The position numbers and the translations under genes were made by a program. This document shows, in pieces, positions 43,632 through 51,695 of a stretch of 64,000 nucleotides of DNA. The DNA comes from Caldilineaceae bacterium SB0661_bin_34 (GTDB lineage Bacteria > Chloroflexota > Anaerolineae > Caldilineales > Caldilineaceae): contig VXMJ01000019.1 of assembly GCA_009841145.1 (NCBI GenBank), forward strand, positions 37,053 through 101,052, in the 5' to 3' direction. The notes under the pieces are model-generated. The model was given only the letters and a program-made list of their open reading frames with translations, was not told the origin of the DNA and did no database searches. Within the stretch, counting starts at the first letter, position 1; each line of letters begins with the position of its first letter.

Positions 43632-44633
43632 ATGGCCCCCGTCCTGCAGGTTCGCGACCTGTATCTTCACTACGCCGATCCGGCCGGTGTGGTCAAGGCC
43701 GTGGACGGCGTATCGTTCGAACTGGGCGAGCCGGGCACGGCCCTGGGGTTTGTTGGCGAGTCCGGATGCGGCAAGTCCAGTGCGGCCAACGCCATGCTGC
43801 GCATACTGCCCGGCAACACGGCCCGGTACGAAGGGGAGGTGTGGCTGGACGACGTCTGCGTGTCGTCTCTGGATGCCGAGGAGTTTCGGCGCACCGTGCG
43901 CTGGCGGCGCATGGCCCTGGTGCCCCAGGGGGCCCAGAACAGCCTCAATCCCGTCATGCGCGTGGGCAAGTGGCTGACGGAACCAGTGCGCCAGTCGCGA
44001 TCCTCCGACATCGCACCGGATGTCCTCGAACGGCAGGCCCGCGGCCTGCTGGAACGCGTGGGCCTCCCGGCCGGTGCCTGGAACCTCTATCCGCACGAAC
44101 TGTCGGGCGGCATGAAGCAGCGTGTAATGATTGCGGGGGCCTTGATCTTTTCGCCGCGTCTGTTGATCATGGACGAACCGACTTCCGCCCTTGATGTCAG
44201 TGTGCAGGCGCAGATCATGAACCTGCTCAAGGATCTGAAGGCAGAGGGCCTCTCCATCCTGTTCATCACCCACGACATCGCGCTGGCGAGCGACATCTGC
44301 GACCGCTTGGCGGTCGTCTACGCCGGCCAAATTGCCGAGATTGGCAGTTCGGAACAGATTCTGGAGCAGCCGGCCCATCCGTACACGCGCCGGCTGCTTG
44401 GCAGCATTCCGCGCCTGCACGACGAAGCTCTGCCGGAGTTTATTCCGGGTGCGCCTCCCGACCTGCGCAACCTGCCCGGCGGTTGCCGCTTCCATCCCCG
44501 CTGCGATGTGCCGTTGGCGGTGTGTCCCGAGCGGGTGCCCGTGCGCCTGAAGGCGGAGGCGGGCCAGGACGTTTGGTGCTGGCTGCATGATCGGACCGTG
44601 AACCAAGTGGCCTTGGAGATTCAAGATGAGTGA
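43632..44633 (+). CDS. peptide ABC transporter ATP-binding protein (DppD/OppD type), system A
   Basis: 333 residues from ATG 43632. Walker A VGESGCGKSSAANA, signature LSGGMKQRVMIAGAL (the GGM form usual for D-type subunits), Walker B LLIMDEPTSALDV, switch FITHDIALASD. The C-terminus has the oligopeptide extension HPYTRRLLGSIPRLHDE and a Cys loop FHPRCDVPLAVCPE. It directly follows the DppC gene and overlaps the start of the racemase-like gene by eight bases. No F-type ATPase follows; the gene at 34.8 kb is the likely partner. Confidence 0.9.
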   Translation: MAPVLQVRDLYLHYADPAGVVKAVDGVSFELGEPGTALGFVGESGCGKSSAANAMLRILPGNTARYEGEVWLDDVCVSSLDAEEFRRTVRWRRMALVPQGAQNSLNPVMRVGKWLTEPVRQSRSSDIAPDVLERQARGLLERVGLPAGAWNLYPHELSGGMKQRVMIAGALIFSPRLLIMDEPTSALDVSVQAQIMNLLKDLKAEGLSILFITHDIALASDICDRLAVVYAGQIAEIGSSEQILEQPAHPYTRRLLGSIPRLHDEALPEFIPGAPPDLRNLPGGCRFHPRCDVPLAVCPERVPVRLKAEAGQDVWCWLHDRTVNQVALEIQDE

Positions 44634-45759
44634 CAGCCAGCCCGTCGCCGTTTCGTGCATCGAACTGCACCACATCCGGCTTCCCTATGTGCATCCGTTC
44701 GAGACCAGTTTTCGGCGCGAGACGCATCGTGAATCCATCCTGGTCGCGGTCCGCAGCGGGGATCTGATCGGATGGGGAGAGTGCGTGGCCGGATCCGGAC
44801 CGTGGTACTCGGCGGAGACCATGGGCACGGCCCTGCACGTGATGGCCGGCTACCTGGTGCCGCGGTTGCTGGAGGCCGGTGCGGTGGCCGCGCGCGATTG
44901 CGAACGGCTGTTTGCCCCCGTGCGGGGCCATCCCATGGCCAAGGCAGCCCTGGAGAATGCGGTCTGGGATCTTGAGGCGCAGCAAGCCGGGCATTCGCTG
45001 CAGGCAGCCCTGGGCGGCCGGGGTGATCGGGTGGCGGTCGGCGTGTCCCAGGGCATCGAGCCGTCGATTCCCGAACTGCTGGACCGCGTGGCGGCCTGGG
45101 TCGACGACGGGTATGCCAGGGTGAAGCTCAAGATCAAGCCGGGCTGGGATGTCGAACCCGTGGAGGCGGTACGGGACCGCTGGCCGGATCTGGCCCTGCA
45201 GGTGGATGCCAACTCCGCCTATGTTCCGGACGACACTGCTTCCCTTAAGGACCTTGATCACTTTGGCCTGTTGCTGATCGAACAGCCCTTCCACCACGAC
45301 GACATCGTGGACCATGCCGCCTTGCAGGCCGAGATGCGGACCCCCATCTGCCTCGATGAGAGTATTCACTCGCCGCTGCATGCGGAGTGGGCCCTGAAAA
45401 TCGGGGCCTGCCGCAACATGAACATCAAGGTGGGGCGGGTCGGCGGCCTGAGCGCCGCCCTGCGCGTCCACGACCTGTGCCGGGATGCCGGCGTCCCGGT
45501 CTGGTGCGGGGGCATGCTGGAGACCAACGTGGGACGGGCCGGGAACCTGGCCTTGGCCTCGCTGCCCAACTTCACACTGCCCGGTGACATCTCCGCCTCC
45601 CGCCGCTACTACCACGAGGACGTGGCGGTCCCGGACTTCGAGCTCAACTCGGACTCGACCGTATCGGTTCCGCAGGCCCCGGGCCTGGGCGTGGCGGTTG
45701 ACCGGGCGCGGCTGGCCGCGGTCACACTCCACGCGGAGACCTTCCGCACGTCGCAATGA
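44626..45759 (+). CDS. enolase-superfamily OSBS / N-succinylamino-acid racemase-like enzyme
   Basis: 377-residue MLE-subgroup enolase. Active-site set complete: Lys167-x-Lys169 (RVKLKIKPG), Asp194 (QVDANSAY), Glu219 (LIEQPF), Asp244 (CLDESIHS) and Lys268 (NIKVGRVGG). The C-terminal stretch WCGGMLETNVGRAGNLALASL and LPGDISAS are typical of the o-succinylbenzoate synthase/N-succinylamino-acid racemase family. No menaquinone genes are nearby, and the gene overlaps the end of a peptide-transporter ATPase gene by eight bases, so racemising N-acylated amino acids or peptides from uptake is more likely than MenC function; this is inference. GGAGATTCAAG precedes the ATG. Its 3' third is repeated as a pseudogene at 48.06 kb. 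Confidence 0.85.
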   Translation: MSDSQPVAVSCIELHHIRLPYVHPFETSFRRETHRESILVAVRSGDLIGWGECVAGSGPWYSAETMGTALHVMAGYLVPRLLEAGAVAARDCERLFAPVRGHPMAKAALENAVWDLEAQQAGHSLQAALGGRGDRVAVGVSQGIEPSIPELLDRVAAWVDDGYARVKLKIKPGWDVEPVEAVRDRWPDLALQVDANSAYVPDDTASLKDLDHFGLLLIEQPFHHDDIVDHAALQAEMRTPICLDESIHSPLHAEWALKIGACRNMNIKVGRVGGLSAALRVHDLCRDAGVPVWCGGMLETNVGRAGNLALASLPNFTLPGDISASRRYYHEDVAVPDFELNSDSTVSVPQAPGLGVAVDRARLAAVTLHAETFRTSQ

Positions 45760-45805
45760 AGGGGTTGTCCGGCCTCACGGTTGCGGTATGCCGTTCGGAA
45801 CTCGT

Positions 45806-45836
45806 TTGACAAAGGGGGGGGGACGAACCTTACAAT
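45806..45836 (+). promoter_or_regulatory. candidate promoter of the first binding-protein lipoprotein gene
   Basis: TTGACA at 45806-45811 and TACAAT at 45831-45836, with a 19-base G-rich spacer. It lies 124 bases before the ATG. The duplicate region upstream of the second copy keeps TACAAT but has lost TTGACA. A CAGTCC/GGACTG stem follows in the leader. Confidence 0.5.
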
Positions 45837-45959
45837 CGGGTTGCCAATCCAGTTTTGTCATTGCACCACCCATCATTGCCGGCAGTGAGTCTGTTCGGTC
45901 AGTCCCAAGGACTGGATTGGTGTATTGCAATATGTCACTGATTCGGGAGGACCTGAATT

Positions 45960-47975
45960 ATGACTATCTTCAAGACAGGATTGCTGGCAGCCTTGCTCCT
46001 TGCGCTCTTGGCAGTGGCTGCCTGTGGTGTCCCTGCCGAACCTGCAGCCGACGCTTCGGCGGAGGATGCGGAGGACATGATGGAGGAACCGGCCGGCAAC
46101 CCCTTGGAGTCTCCGGTACTGTGGGACCGCGTGGCGTCGGGCGAGTTGCCCCCGCTGGAAGACCGCCTCCCGAACGAACCGTTCGTCGTGGGTCCCGGCG
46201 TCCTCCTGCCGGAGGGTCACGTTGCCTGGCAGCCCGGCAACTTCGGCGGCACTCTGCGTACACTGCATTACCGTCCGCGTTGGAATCCGGACGTGTTCAT
46301 AGGCGTGAACGAATCGCTGCTGTCCGCGCCCGGGCTGGGTGTCCAGGATATCCGTGGCAACGTGCTGAAGTCCTTTGAGGTTTCCAACAACAACCAGACC
46401 TTCGTCTTCCACATGCGCGAAGGCCTGAAATGGTCGGACGGATCCCCGGTAACCGCTGAAGATGCTCGATTTGTGGTCGAGGACGTATACGGCAATGAAT
46501 CCCTCACCCCAAACTACCCCCGGAAGTTCCGCACCAGGAACGATGCCACGGGCACGCCGATGACGTTCACGCAGATCGACGACTACACCTTCCAGGTGGA
46601 CTTCGATGGCTCCTACGGTGGGTTCCTGCGCACCTTGACGATCGAATCCTGGCCTGGGTGGTCGGAACTGGTGCGGCCCTCCAACTACCTCAAGCAATTC
46701 CACGTGGACTATCTTGAAAATGGGATCGAGGATTTGCGTGAAGAACTTGACGCGATGAACCTCACCGACGAGTGGAACCAGGTCTTCGCCGCCAACAACT
46801 GTCGCAGCAGAGATATACACAAGGATCAGTGCCTGGTTGGCAATTCCCCGGTCGTTTCCCCATGGCAGCGCGTGGAAGTGGCTGATCCGGGCGTTGTGGT
46901 CTTTGAGCGCAATCCCTACTACTACAAGGTCGACACGGAAGGCAAGCAGCTGCCTTACATCGACAAGCTGGTCACCAAGCTGGTCGAGGACGTGGAAATG
47001 GTCAATACCGCCATCCTGACCGGTGAAGCCGACTTCATGCGTGAAAGCACGGGCCTGGTCAAGATTCCGCTCTATGTGGAGCACGGACCGGCGGGCGGCT
47101 TCCGGCACCAGTTGTTGGACATGCACGTCAATTCCACCGTACTCATTATCAACCTGACCTACGGTGCCGAGGCCGATCCACTGGCTGAACAGTTCAGGGA
47201 TGTCGTTGCCAACATTGAGTTCCGTCAGGCGGTCAGCCTGGCCTTGGACCGCGATGAAATGATCGAGACCCTGTACTACGGGTTTGCCTCCAAACCGCTT
47301 GTAACAGTGGGGGCAGACCTGTCAACCCGGGATGTTGATCGAGCCAACGCGCTGCTCGATTCCATCGGTCTTGACGCCCGCGACGATGATGGTTTCCGCC
47401 AGTATCCATCCGGTGAGACCTTTGAACTCCTGATTGAGCACGGAGCGCACGCTCCCGACATAGCGCCGGCCTCGGAATTGATGGCTGAGTACCTGGGCGA
47501 CATCGGCATCAAAGCCCTTGTCAAGCAAATCGATCCGTCGCTCTGGGGCCAACGCCTTAACAACAACGAACTGCAGGCAAGTGTGCTCTGGTCTCACGAC
47601 CAGTGCTGCGACGACGAATCGACCGGTGGGCTCTTTGGGGTTTACGGTGCCGGAAAGGCTTGGGGCCTGTACATGAATGCCGCTGAAGAGAACCGGGATC
47701 CCAACTGGGAGCCACCTCAGTGGGTCAAAGACGCCTTTGCACGTGACGTTGCTCGCTGGGGTACTGTCCCTGGTAGCGATGAGCACAACCAACTCAAGGA
47801 AGATGGCTATGCCTGGCATCGGCAATACCTGCCGGTCGTTACGGTTGTTGAAAACGTGAAGTACCCGCTGATCGTCTCAACCAACATGGCCAATGTGGCG
47901 ACCGAGGGTTTCGCCATTGCCCAGAACTTCGCCATGGAGCAGCTTTACTACCTCAACCCCGAAGAGAACGAGTAG
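45960..47975 (+). CDS. oligopeptide-binding lipoprotein (SBP family 5), copy 1
   Basis: 671-residue solute-binding lipoprotein. Signal LLAALLLALLAVAACG gives lipidated Cys22, followed by an Ala/Glu-rich tether. Family-5 motifs are in canonical order: MREGLKWSDGSPVTAEDARF, then FERNPYYYKVDTEGKQLPYI, then ILTGEADFMRES, and ANIEFRQAVSLALDRDEMI. Ends AMEQLYYLNPEENE. GGGAGG precedes the ATG. It is highly similar along its length to the second copy at 48.5 kb, but differs in one pocket-side stretch (SHDQCCDDESTGG versus AHDQGWDNNWTSD), suggesting different ligands. Followed by a hairpin and a racemase-gene remnant. Confidence 0.92.
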   Translation: MTIFKTGLLAALLLALLAVAACGVPAEPAADASAEDAEDMMEEPAGNPLESPVLWDRVASGELPPLEDRLPNEPFVVGPGVLLPEGHVAWQPGNFGGTLRTLHYRPRWNPDVFIGVNESLLSAPGLGVQDIRGNVLKSFEVSNNNQTFVFHMREGLKWSDGSPVTAEDARFVVEDVYGNESLTPNYPRKFRTRNDATGTPMTFTQIDDYTFQVDFDGSYGGFLRTLTIESWPGWSELVRPSNYLKQFHVDYLENGIEDLREELDAMNLTDEWNQVFAANNCRSRDIHKDQCLVGNSPVVSPWQRVEVADPGVVVFERNPYYYKVDTEGKQLPYIDKLVTKLVEDVEMVNTAILTGEADFMRESTGLVKIPLYVEHGPAGGFRHQLLDMHVNSTVLIINLTYGAEADPLAEQFRDVVANIEFRQAVSLALDRDEMIETLYYGFASKPLVTVGADLSTRDVDRANALLDSIGLDARDDDGFRQYPSGETFELLIEHGAHAPDIAPASELMAEYLGDIGIKALVKQIDPSLWGQRLNNNELQASVLWSHDQCCDDESTGGLFGVYGAGKAWGLYMNAAEENRDPNWEPPQWVKDAFARDVARWGTVPGSDEHNQLKEDGYAWHRQYLPVVTVVENVKYPLIVSTNMANVATEGFAIAQNFAMEQLYYLNPEENE

Positions 47976-48057
47976 CAAGGTTTGGGTTTTGCCCCTGAGG
48001 GGTCGTTGATTGGGCCTGTCGGCACCCCACGAGGTGTCGACAGGCCGCCCCGCCACA
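47976..48057 (+). other. junction between the two duplicated blocks
   Basis: After the copy 1 stop the sequence is unlike the region after copy 2. It contains the hairpin at 48013-48046 and then switches into racemase-derived sequence at 48058. This marks the breakpoint of the tandem duplication. Confidence 0.55.
48013..48046 (+). terminator. hairpin after binding-protein copy 1
   Basis: GGCCTGTCGGCACC (48013-48026) pairs with GGTGTCGACAGGCC (48033-48046), 14 pairs with one G-T, loop CCACGA. It begins 37 bases after the stop of copy 1. No T-run follows. Confidence 0.55.
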
Positions 48058-48341
48058 TGTGCCGAGAGGCCGACGTCCCGGTCTGGTGCGGGGGCATGCT
48101 GGAGACCAACGTGGGACGGGCCGGGAATCTGGCTCTGGCCTCCCTGCCCAACTTCACGCTGCCCGGCGACATCTCCGCCTCCCGCCGCCACTACCACGAG
48201 GACGTGGTGTTTCCGAACTTCGAACTCAACTCGGACTCGACCGTGTCGGTTCCGCAGGCGTCGGGCCTGGGCGTGGTAGTGGACCGGGCGCGGCTGGCAG
48301 CGGTCACGCTGCACGCGGAGACGTTCCGAGTACCGGTTTGA
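48058..48341 (+). pseudogene. 3' remnant of the racemase-like gene
   Basis: The translation from CREADVPVWCGGMLE to the stop matches residues about 285-377 of the enzyme encoded at 44626-45759, with scattered substitutions (for example RHYHEDVVFPNFELN for RYYHEDVAVPDFELN). The matching DNA begins at TGTGCCG (48058, corresponding to 45476, an offset of 2582) and continues into the upstream region of the second binding-protein gene. It lacks the whole barrel lysines and metal ligands, so it cannot be active. A chance start codon lies at 47982 in frame, but it has no ribosome-binding site. It is the footprint of a tandem duplication. Confidence 0.85.
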
Positions 48342-48410
48342 AGATGGCGATCGGGCTCGCGTCGGCACTATGCCGGTTGGGTTTCTTTGGTGCTGGGGGT
48401 AGGGCAACCC

Positions 48411-48416
48411 TACAAT
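48411..48416 (+). promoter_or_regulatory. candidate -10 element of binding-protein copy 2
   Basis: TACAAT, matching the -10 of copy 1 at 45831-45836 within a conserved upstream block. The corresponding -35 position reads TTTGGT-like sequence rather than TTGACA. Confidence 0.35.
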
Positions 48417-48538
48417 AGGGCCACCGATCCCGTTTCGTCATAGCACCACTTGTCCTTGCCGGCAGTGACTTCGTTCGGCCAGCCCCTTGGACCGGATCGG
48501 CGCGTTGCAATTCCAACATTCATCCAGGAGAATCTTGA

Positions 48539-50566
48539 ATGAAGACTCCCTTCAAGGCAGGGCTGTTGGCAGCCTTGCTCCTTGCGCTGTTGGCGGTGGC
48601 TGCCTGCGGTGCTCCTGCCGCACCTGCGGCCGAAGCCCCGGCCGAGGATGCGGACTCGATGGCCGCAGAGGATACGATGGCGGAACCGGCCGGCAACCCC
48701 TTGGAGTCGCCGGTGCTGTGGGACCGCGTGGCGTCGGGCGAACTGCCCCCGTTGGAAGATCGCCTGCCGAACGAACCGTTCGTCGTGGGCCCCGGTGTCC
48801 TCCTGCCGGAGGGCCATGTTGACTGGCAGCCCGGCAACTTCGGCGGCACCCTGCGTACGCTGCACTTCCGCCCGGACTGGAATCCGGATACCTTCGTCGG
48901 CATGAACGAGCCCCTGCTTTCCGCGCCCGGCCTGGGCGTGCAGGGCATCCGCGGCAATGTGCTGAAGGACTACGAAGTCTCCAACAACAACCAGACTTTC
49001 GTCTTCCACATGCGCGAAGGCTTGAAGTGGTCCGACGGTTCCCTGGTTACGGCCGAGGATGCCCGGTTCGTGGCCGAGGACATCTACGGCAACGACTTCC
49101 TCACACCCACTTTCCCCAGGCGTTTCCGCACGCGGAACGATCCCACCGGCACGCCGATGACGTTCCAGATGATTGACGACTACACCTTCCAGGTGGACTT
49201 CGACGCTCCCTACGGCGGGTTCCTGCGCGCCCTGACCATCGAGACCTGGAACGGCTGGACGGAACTGGTGCGGCCTTCGTCCTACCTGAAGCAATTCCAT
49301 GTGGACCATCTCGAAAACGGAATCGAGGACCTGCGCGACCAGCTCAACGAGATGAATCTCACTGACGAGTGGAACCAGGTCTTCACAGCTAACGACTGTG
49401 TCAACTGGCATGTCAACCAGGAGAAGTGCATGGTCGGACGCTCTCCGGTCATCACCCCCTGGCAGCGCGTGGAAGCGGCGGAGCCGGGCCTCCTGGTCTT
49501 CGAGCGCAACCCGTACTACTACAAGGTTGACACCGAAGGCAAGCAGCTGCCCTACATCGACAAGATGGTTTCGAAGCTGGTCGAGGATGTGGAAATGGTC
49601 AACACCGGCATTCTGACCGGCGAGGCCGACTTCATGCGCGAAAGCACCGGTCTGGTCAAGATTCCGCTGTACGTCGAGAACGGCCCGGCGGGCGGCTACC
49701 GCCACCAGCTGCTGGACATGCATGTCGACTCCAGTTCCATCTGGATCAACCAGACCTACAATGCCGAGGCCGATCCGCTGGCCGCGGAGTTCCGGGATGT
49801 TGTCTCCAACATCGAGTTCCGGCAGGCCGTCAGTCTGGCCGTGAACCGCGACGAGATGATCGAGACGCTGTACTACGGCTACGCCACCAAGCCGCTCGAC
49901 ACGGTTGGCGCCGATCTGTCCACCCGGGATCTGGACCGTGCCAATGCACTCCTCGATTCCATCGGGCTGGACGGCCGCGATGACGAGGGCTTCCGGACCT
50001 ATCCGTCCGGTGAAACCTTCGAATTGCTCATCGAGCATGGTGCCCACGCTCCTGATCTGGAGCCGGCATCCGAACTGGTCGGCGAGTACCTTGGCGATGT
50101 CGGCATCAAGGCCCTGGTCAAGAAACTGGATCCGGCCCTGTGGGGCCAGCGCCGCAACAACAATGAACTGCAGGCCACGGTCTTCTGGGCCCATGACCAG
50201 GGCTGGGACAACAACTGGACCAGCGACACCATTCAGCGTGCAGGCTACGCTTGGTGGCAGTACATGACCGCCGCCGAGGAGAACCGCGATCCCACCTGGG
50301 AGCCGCCGCAGTGGGTCCAGGATGCCTATGCGCTTGACATTGCACGCTGGGGTTCCGTGTCCGGCGGCGACGAGTACAATGAGTTCAAGGATCAGGGCAA
50401 TGCCTGGCATCGGGAAAACCTTCCCGAGATTACGATCGTGGAGAATGTAAAGTACCCGCTGATCATTTCTCTCAACATGGCCAACGTTGCGACCGATGGC
50501 TTCGCCATTGCCCAGAACTTCGCCATGGAGCAGTTGTACTACCTCAACCCCGAGGAGAACCAGTAG
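48539..50566 (+). CDS. oligopeptide-binding lipoprotein (SBP family 5), copy 2
   Basis: 675-residue lipoprotein, paralogue of the gene at 45960. Lipobox Cys23 (LLAALLLALLAVAACG), acidic tether (slightly longer, with EDADSMAAEDTMAEPAG), then the same domain order: MREGLKWSDGSLVTAEDARF, FERNPYYYKVDTEGKQ, NIEFRQAVSLAVNRDEMI. CAGGAG eight bases before the ATG. It directly precedes the permease pair and so is the likely native binding protein of system B, while copy 1 is the added copy or vice versa. Differences from copy 1 cluster in the stretch WAHDQGWDNNWTSDTIQRAG. Confidence 0.92.
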   Translation: MKTPFKAGLLAALLLALLAVAACGAPAAPAAEAPAEDADSMAAEDTMAEPAGNPLESPVLWDRVASGELPPLEDRLPNEPFVVGPGVLLPEGHVDWQPGNFGGTLRTLHFRPDWNPDTFVGMNEPLLSAPGLGVQGIRGNVLKDYEVSNNNQTFVFHMREGLKWSDGSLVTAEDARFVAEDIYGNDFLTPTFPRRFRTRNDPTGTPMTFQMIDDYTFQVDFDAPYGGFLRALTIETWNGWTELVRPSSYLKQFHVDHLENGIEDLRDQLNEMNLTDEWNQVFTANDCVNWHVNQEKCMVGRSPVITPWQRVEAAEPGLLVFERNPYYYKVDTEGKQLPYIDKMVSKLVEDVEMVNTGILTGEADFMRESTGLVKIPLYVENGPAGGYRHQLLDMHVDSSSIWINQTYNAEADPLAAEFRDVVSNIEFRQAVSLAVNRDEMIETLYYGYATKPLDTVGADLSTRDLDRANALLDSIGLDGRDDEGFRTYPSGETFELLIEHGAHAPDLEPASELVGEYLGDVGIKALVKKLDPALWGQRRNNNELQATVFWAHDQGWDNNWTSDTIQRAGYAWWQYMTAAEENRDPTWEPPQWVQDAYALDIARWGSVSGGDEYNEFKDQGNAWHRENLPEITIVENVKYPLIISLNMANVATDGFAIAQNFAMEQLYYLNPEENQ

Positions 50567-50598
50567 TTCTCCCTTTGAACCAAAGGAATCGTCAAAAA

Positions 50599-50630
50599 GC
50601 CGGCCGGCGTCCCACGGGATGCCGGCCGGC
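50599..50630 (+). terminator. strong hairpin between binding-protein copy 2 and permease genes
   Basis: GCCGGCCGGCGTCCC (50599-50613) pairs with GGGATGCCGGCCGGC (50616-50630), about 14 pairs with one G-T and a tight loop. It begins 32 bases after the stop. No T-run follows, so partial attenuation or 3'-end protection is likelier than full termination. Confidence 0.65.
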
Positions 50631-50676
50631 CGATTGCCACCTGCCAACATAGACCTATCGCCTGGAACCCGACCTG

Positions 50677-51678
50677 ATGGTTGCCTACATAGTGCGGCGC
50701 AGCGTGATGCTGATTCCGATCCTGTTGTTGATCTCGCTGGTGTCGTTCGCGATCATCGAATTGCCGCCGGGGGACTGGGTCACCTACCAGATCGAGAACC
50801 TGCGCGCCTCCGGCATTGAGCTCAACGAGGACGAGGCGGAGCGGCTGGTCAAGATGTACGGATTCGACCAGCCGGCCTGGAAGCGCTACATCAGATGGAT
50901 GCGGGGCATCCTGTTCAAGTTCAACTTCGGCTGGTCGTTCCAATGGGGCAAGACCGTCAACGAACTGCTTGGCGAACGCCTGCCCCTGACGCTCTTGGTT
51001 TCCATCTCGGCGCTGATTGTGTCCTGGATCATCGCCATTCCAATCGGGATCTATTCCGCCACCCACCAGTACTCGGTGCTGGACTACATCTTCACCTTCT
51101 TCGGCTTCCTGGGATTGACCATCCCAACCTTCTTGTTGGCCATGGTGTTGGCCTGGTATATCTTCAAGCTCACCGAATTCGCACCGCTGGGTCTGTTCTC
51201 CATCGAGTACATGGACGAACCCATGTCGATGGAGAAGTTTATCGACATGCTCAAGCACCTGGTGTTGCCGCTCATCATCATTGGGCTGAACGGCACCGGG
51301 GCTCTGATCCGGGTCATGCGCGGCAACCTGCTGGACGAACTCAAGAAGCAATATGTCATTACCGCCCGCGCCAAGGGCGTTAACGAGATGCAGCTTCTGT
51401 TCAAGTATCCGGTGCGCATGTCCATGAACCCGGTCATCAGCACGATCGGCTGGATTCTGCCGGGCATCTTCTCCGGCGAGGTGCTGGTGTCCCTGGTTTT
51501 GGGCCTTCAGACCACCGGGCCGCTCCTGCTGAGGGCCGTGCTGGCCCAGGACATGTTTCTGGCCGGCAGCATTGTCATGATTCTGTCGGTTCTGACGGTC
51601 TTGGGCACATTGTTGTCGGACATCCTGCTGGCGGCGTTGGATCCGCGCATTCGCTACAGTGCCGCCGCGGCCCGCTGA
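50677..51678 (+). CDS. peptide ABC transporter permease (DppB/OppB type), system B
   Basis: 333 residues, six predicted spans. TM1 reads RSVMLIPILLLISLVSFAIIEL; a 90-residue periplasmic loop has the family pattern LVKMYGFDQPAWKRYIRWM. EAA coupling helix: ELKKQYVITARAKGVNEMQLLFKYPVR region. C-terminus SDILLAALDPRIRYS is characteristic. It is 110 bases downstream of binding-protein copy 2, separated by a strong hairpin, and 17 bases before the DppC-type gene. ATG with a weak GGAA upstream. Confidence 0.92.
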   Translation: MVAYIVRRSVMLIPILLLISLVSFAIIELPPGDWVTYQIENLRASGIELNEDEAERLVKMYGFDQPAWKRYIRWMRGILFKFNFGWSFQWGKTVNELLGERLPLTLLVSISALIVSWIIAIPIGIYSATHQYSVLDYIFTFFGFLGLTIPTFLLAMVLAWYIFKLTEFAPLGLFSIEYMDEPMSMEKFIDMLKHLVLPLIIIGLNGTGALIRVMRGNLLDELKKQYVITARAKGVNEMQLLFKYPVRMSMNPVISTIGWILPGIFSGEVLVSLVLGLQTTGPLLLRAVLAQDMFLAGSIVMILSVLTVLGTLLSDILLAALDPRIRYSAAAAR

Positions 51679-51695
51679 CACTTTCGGAGTCTGTC

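Noticed and set aside
47982..48341. Possible complete small gene of 119 residues
   Set aside because: Only the last 93 codons are coding-derived, matching the racemase C-terminus; the upstream part is junction sequence with no ribosome-binding site.
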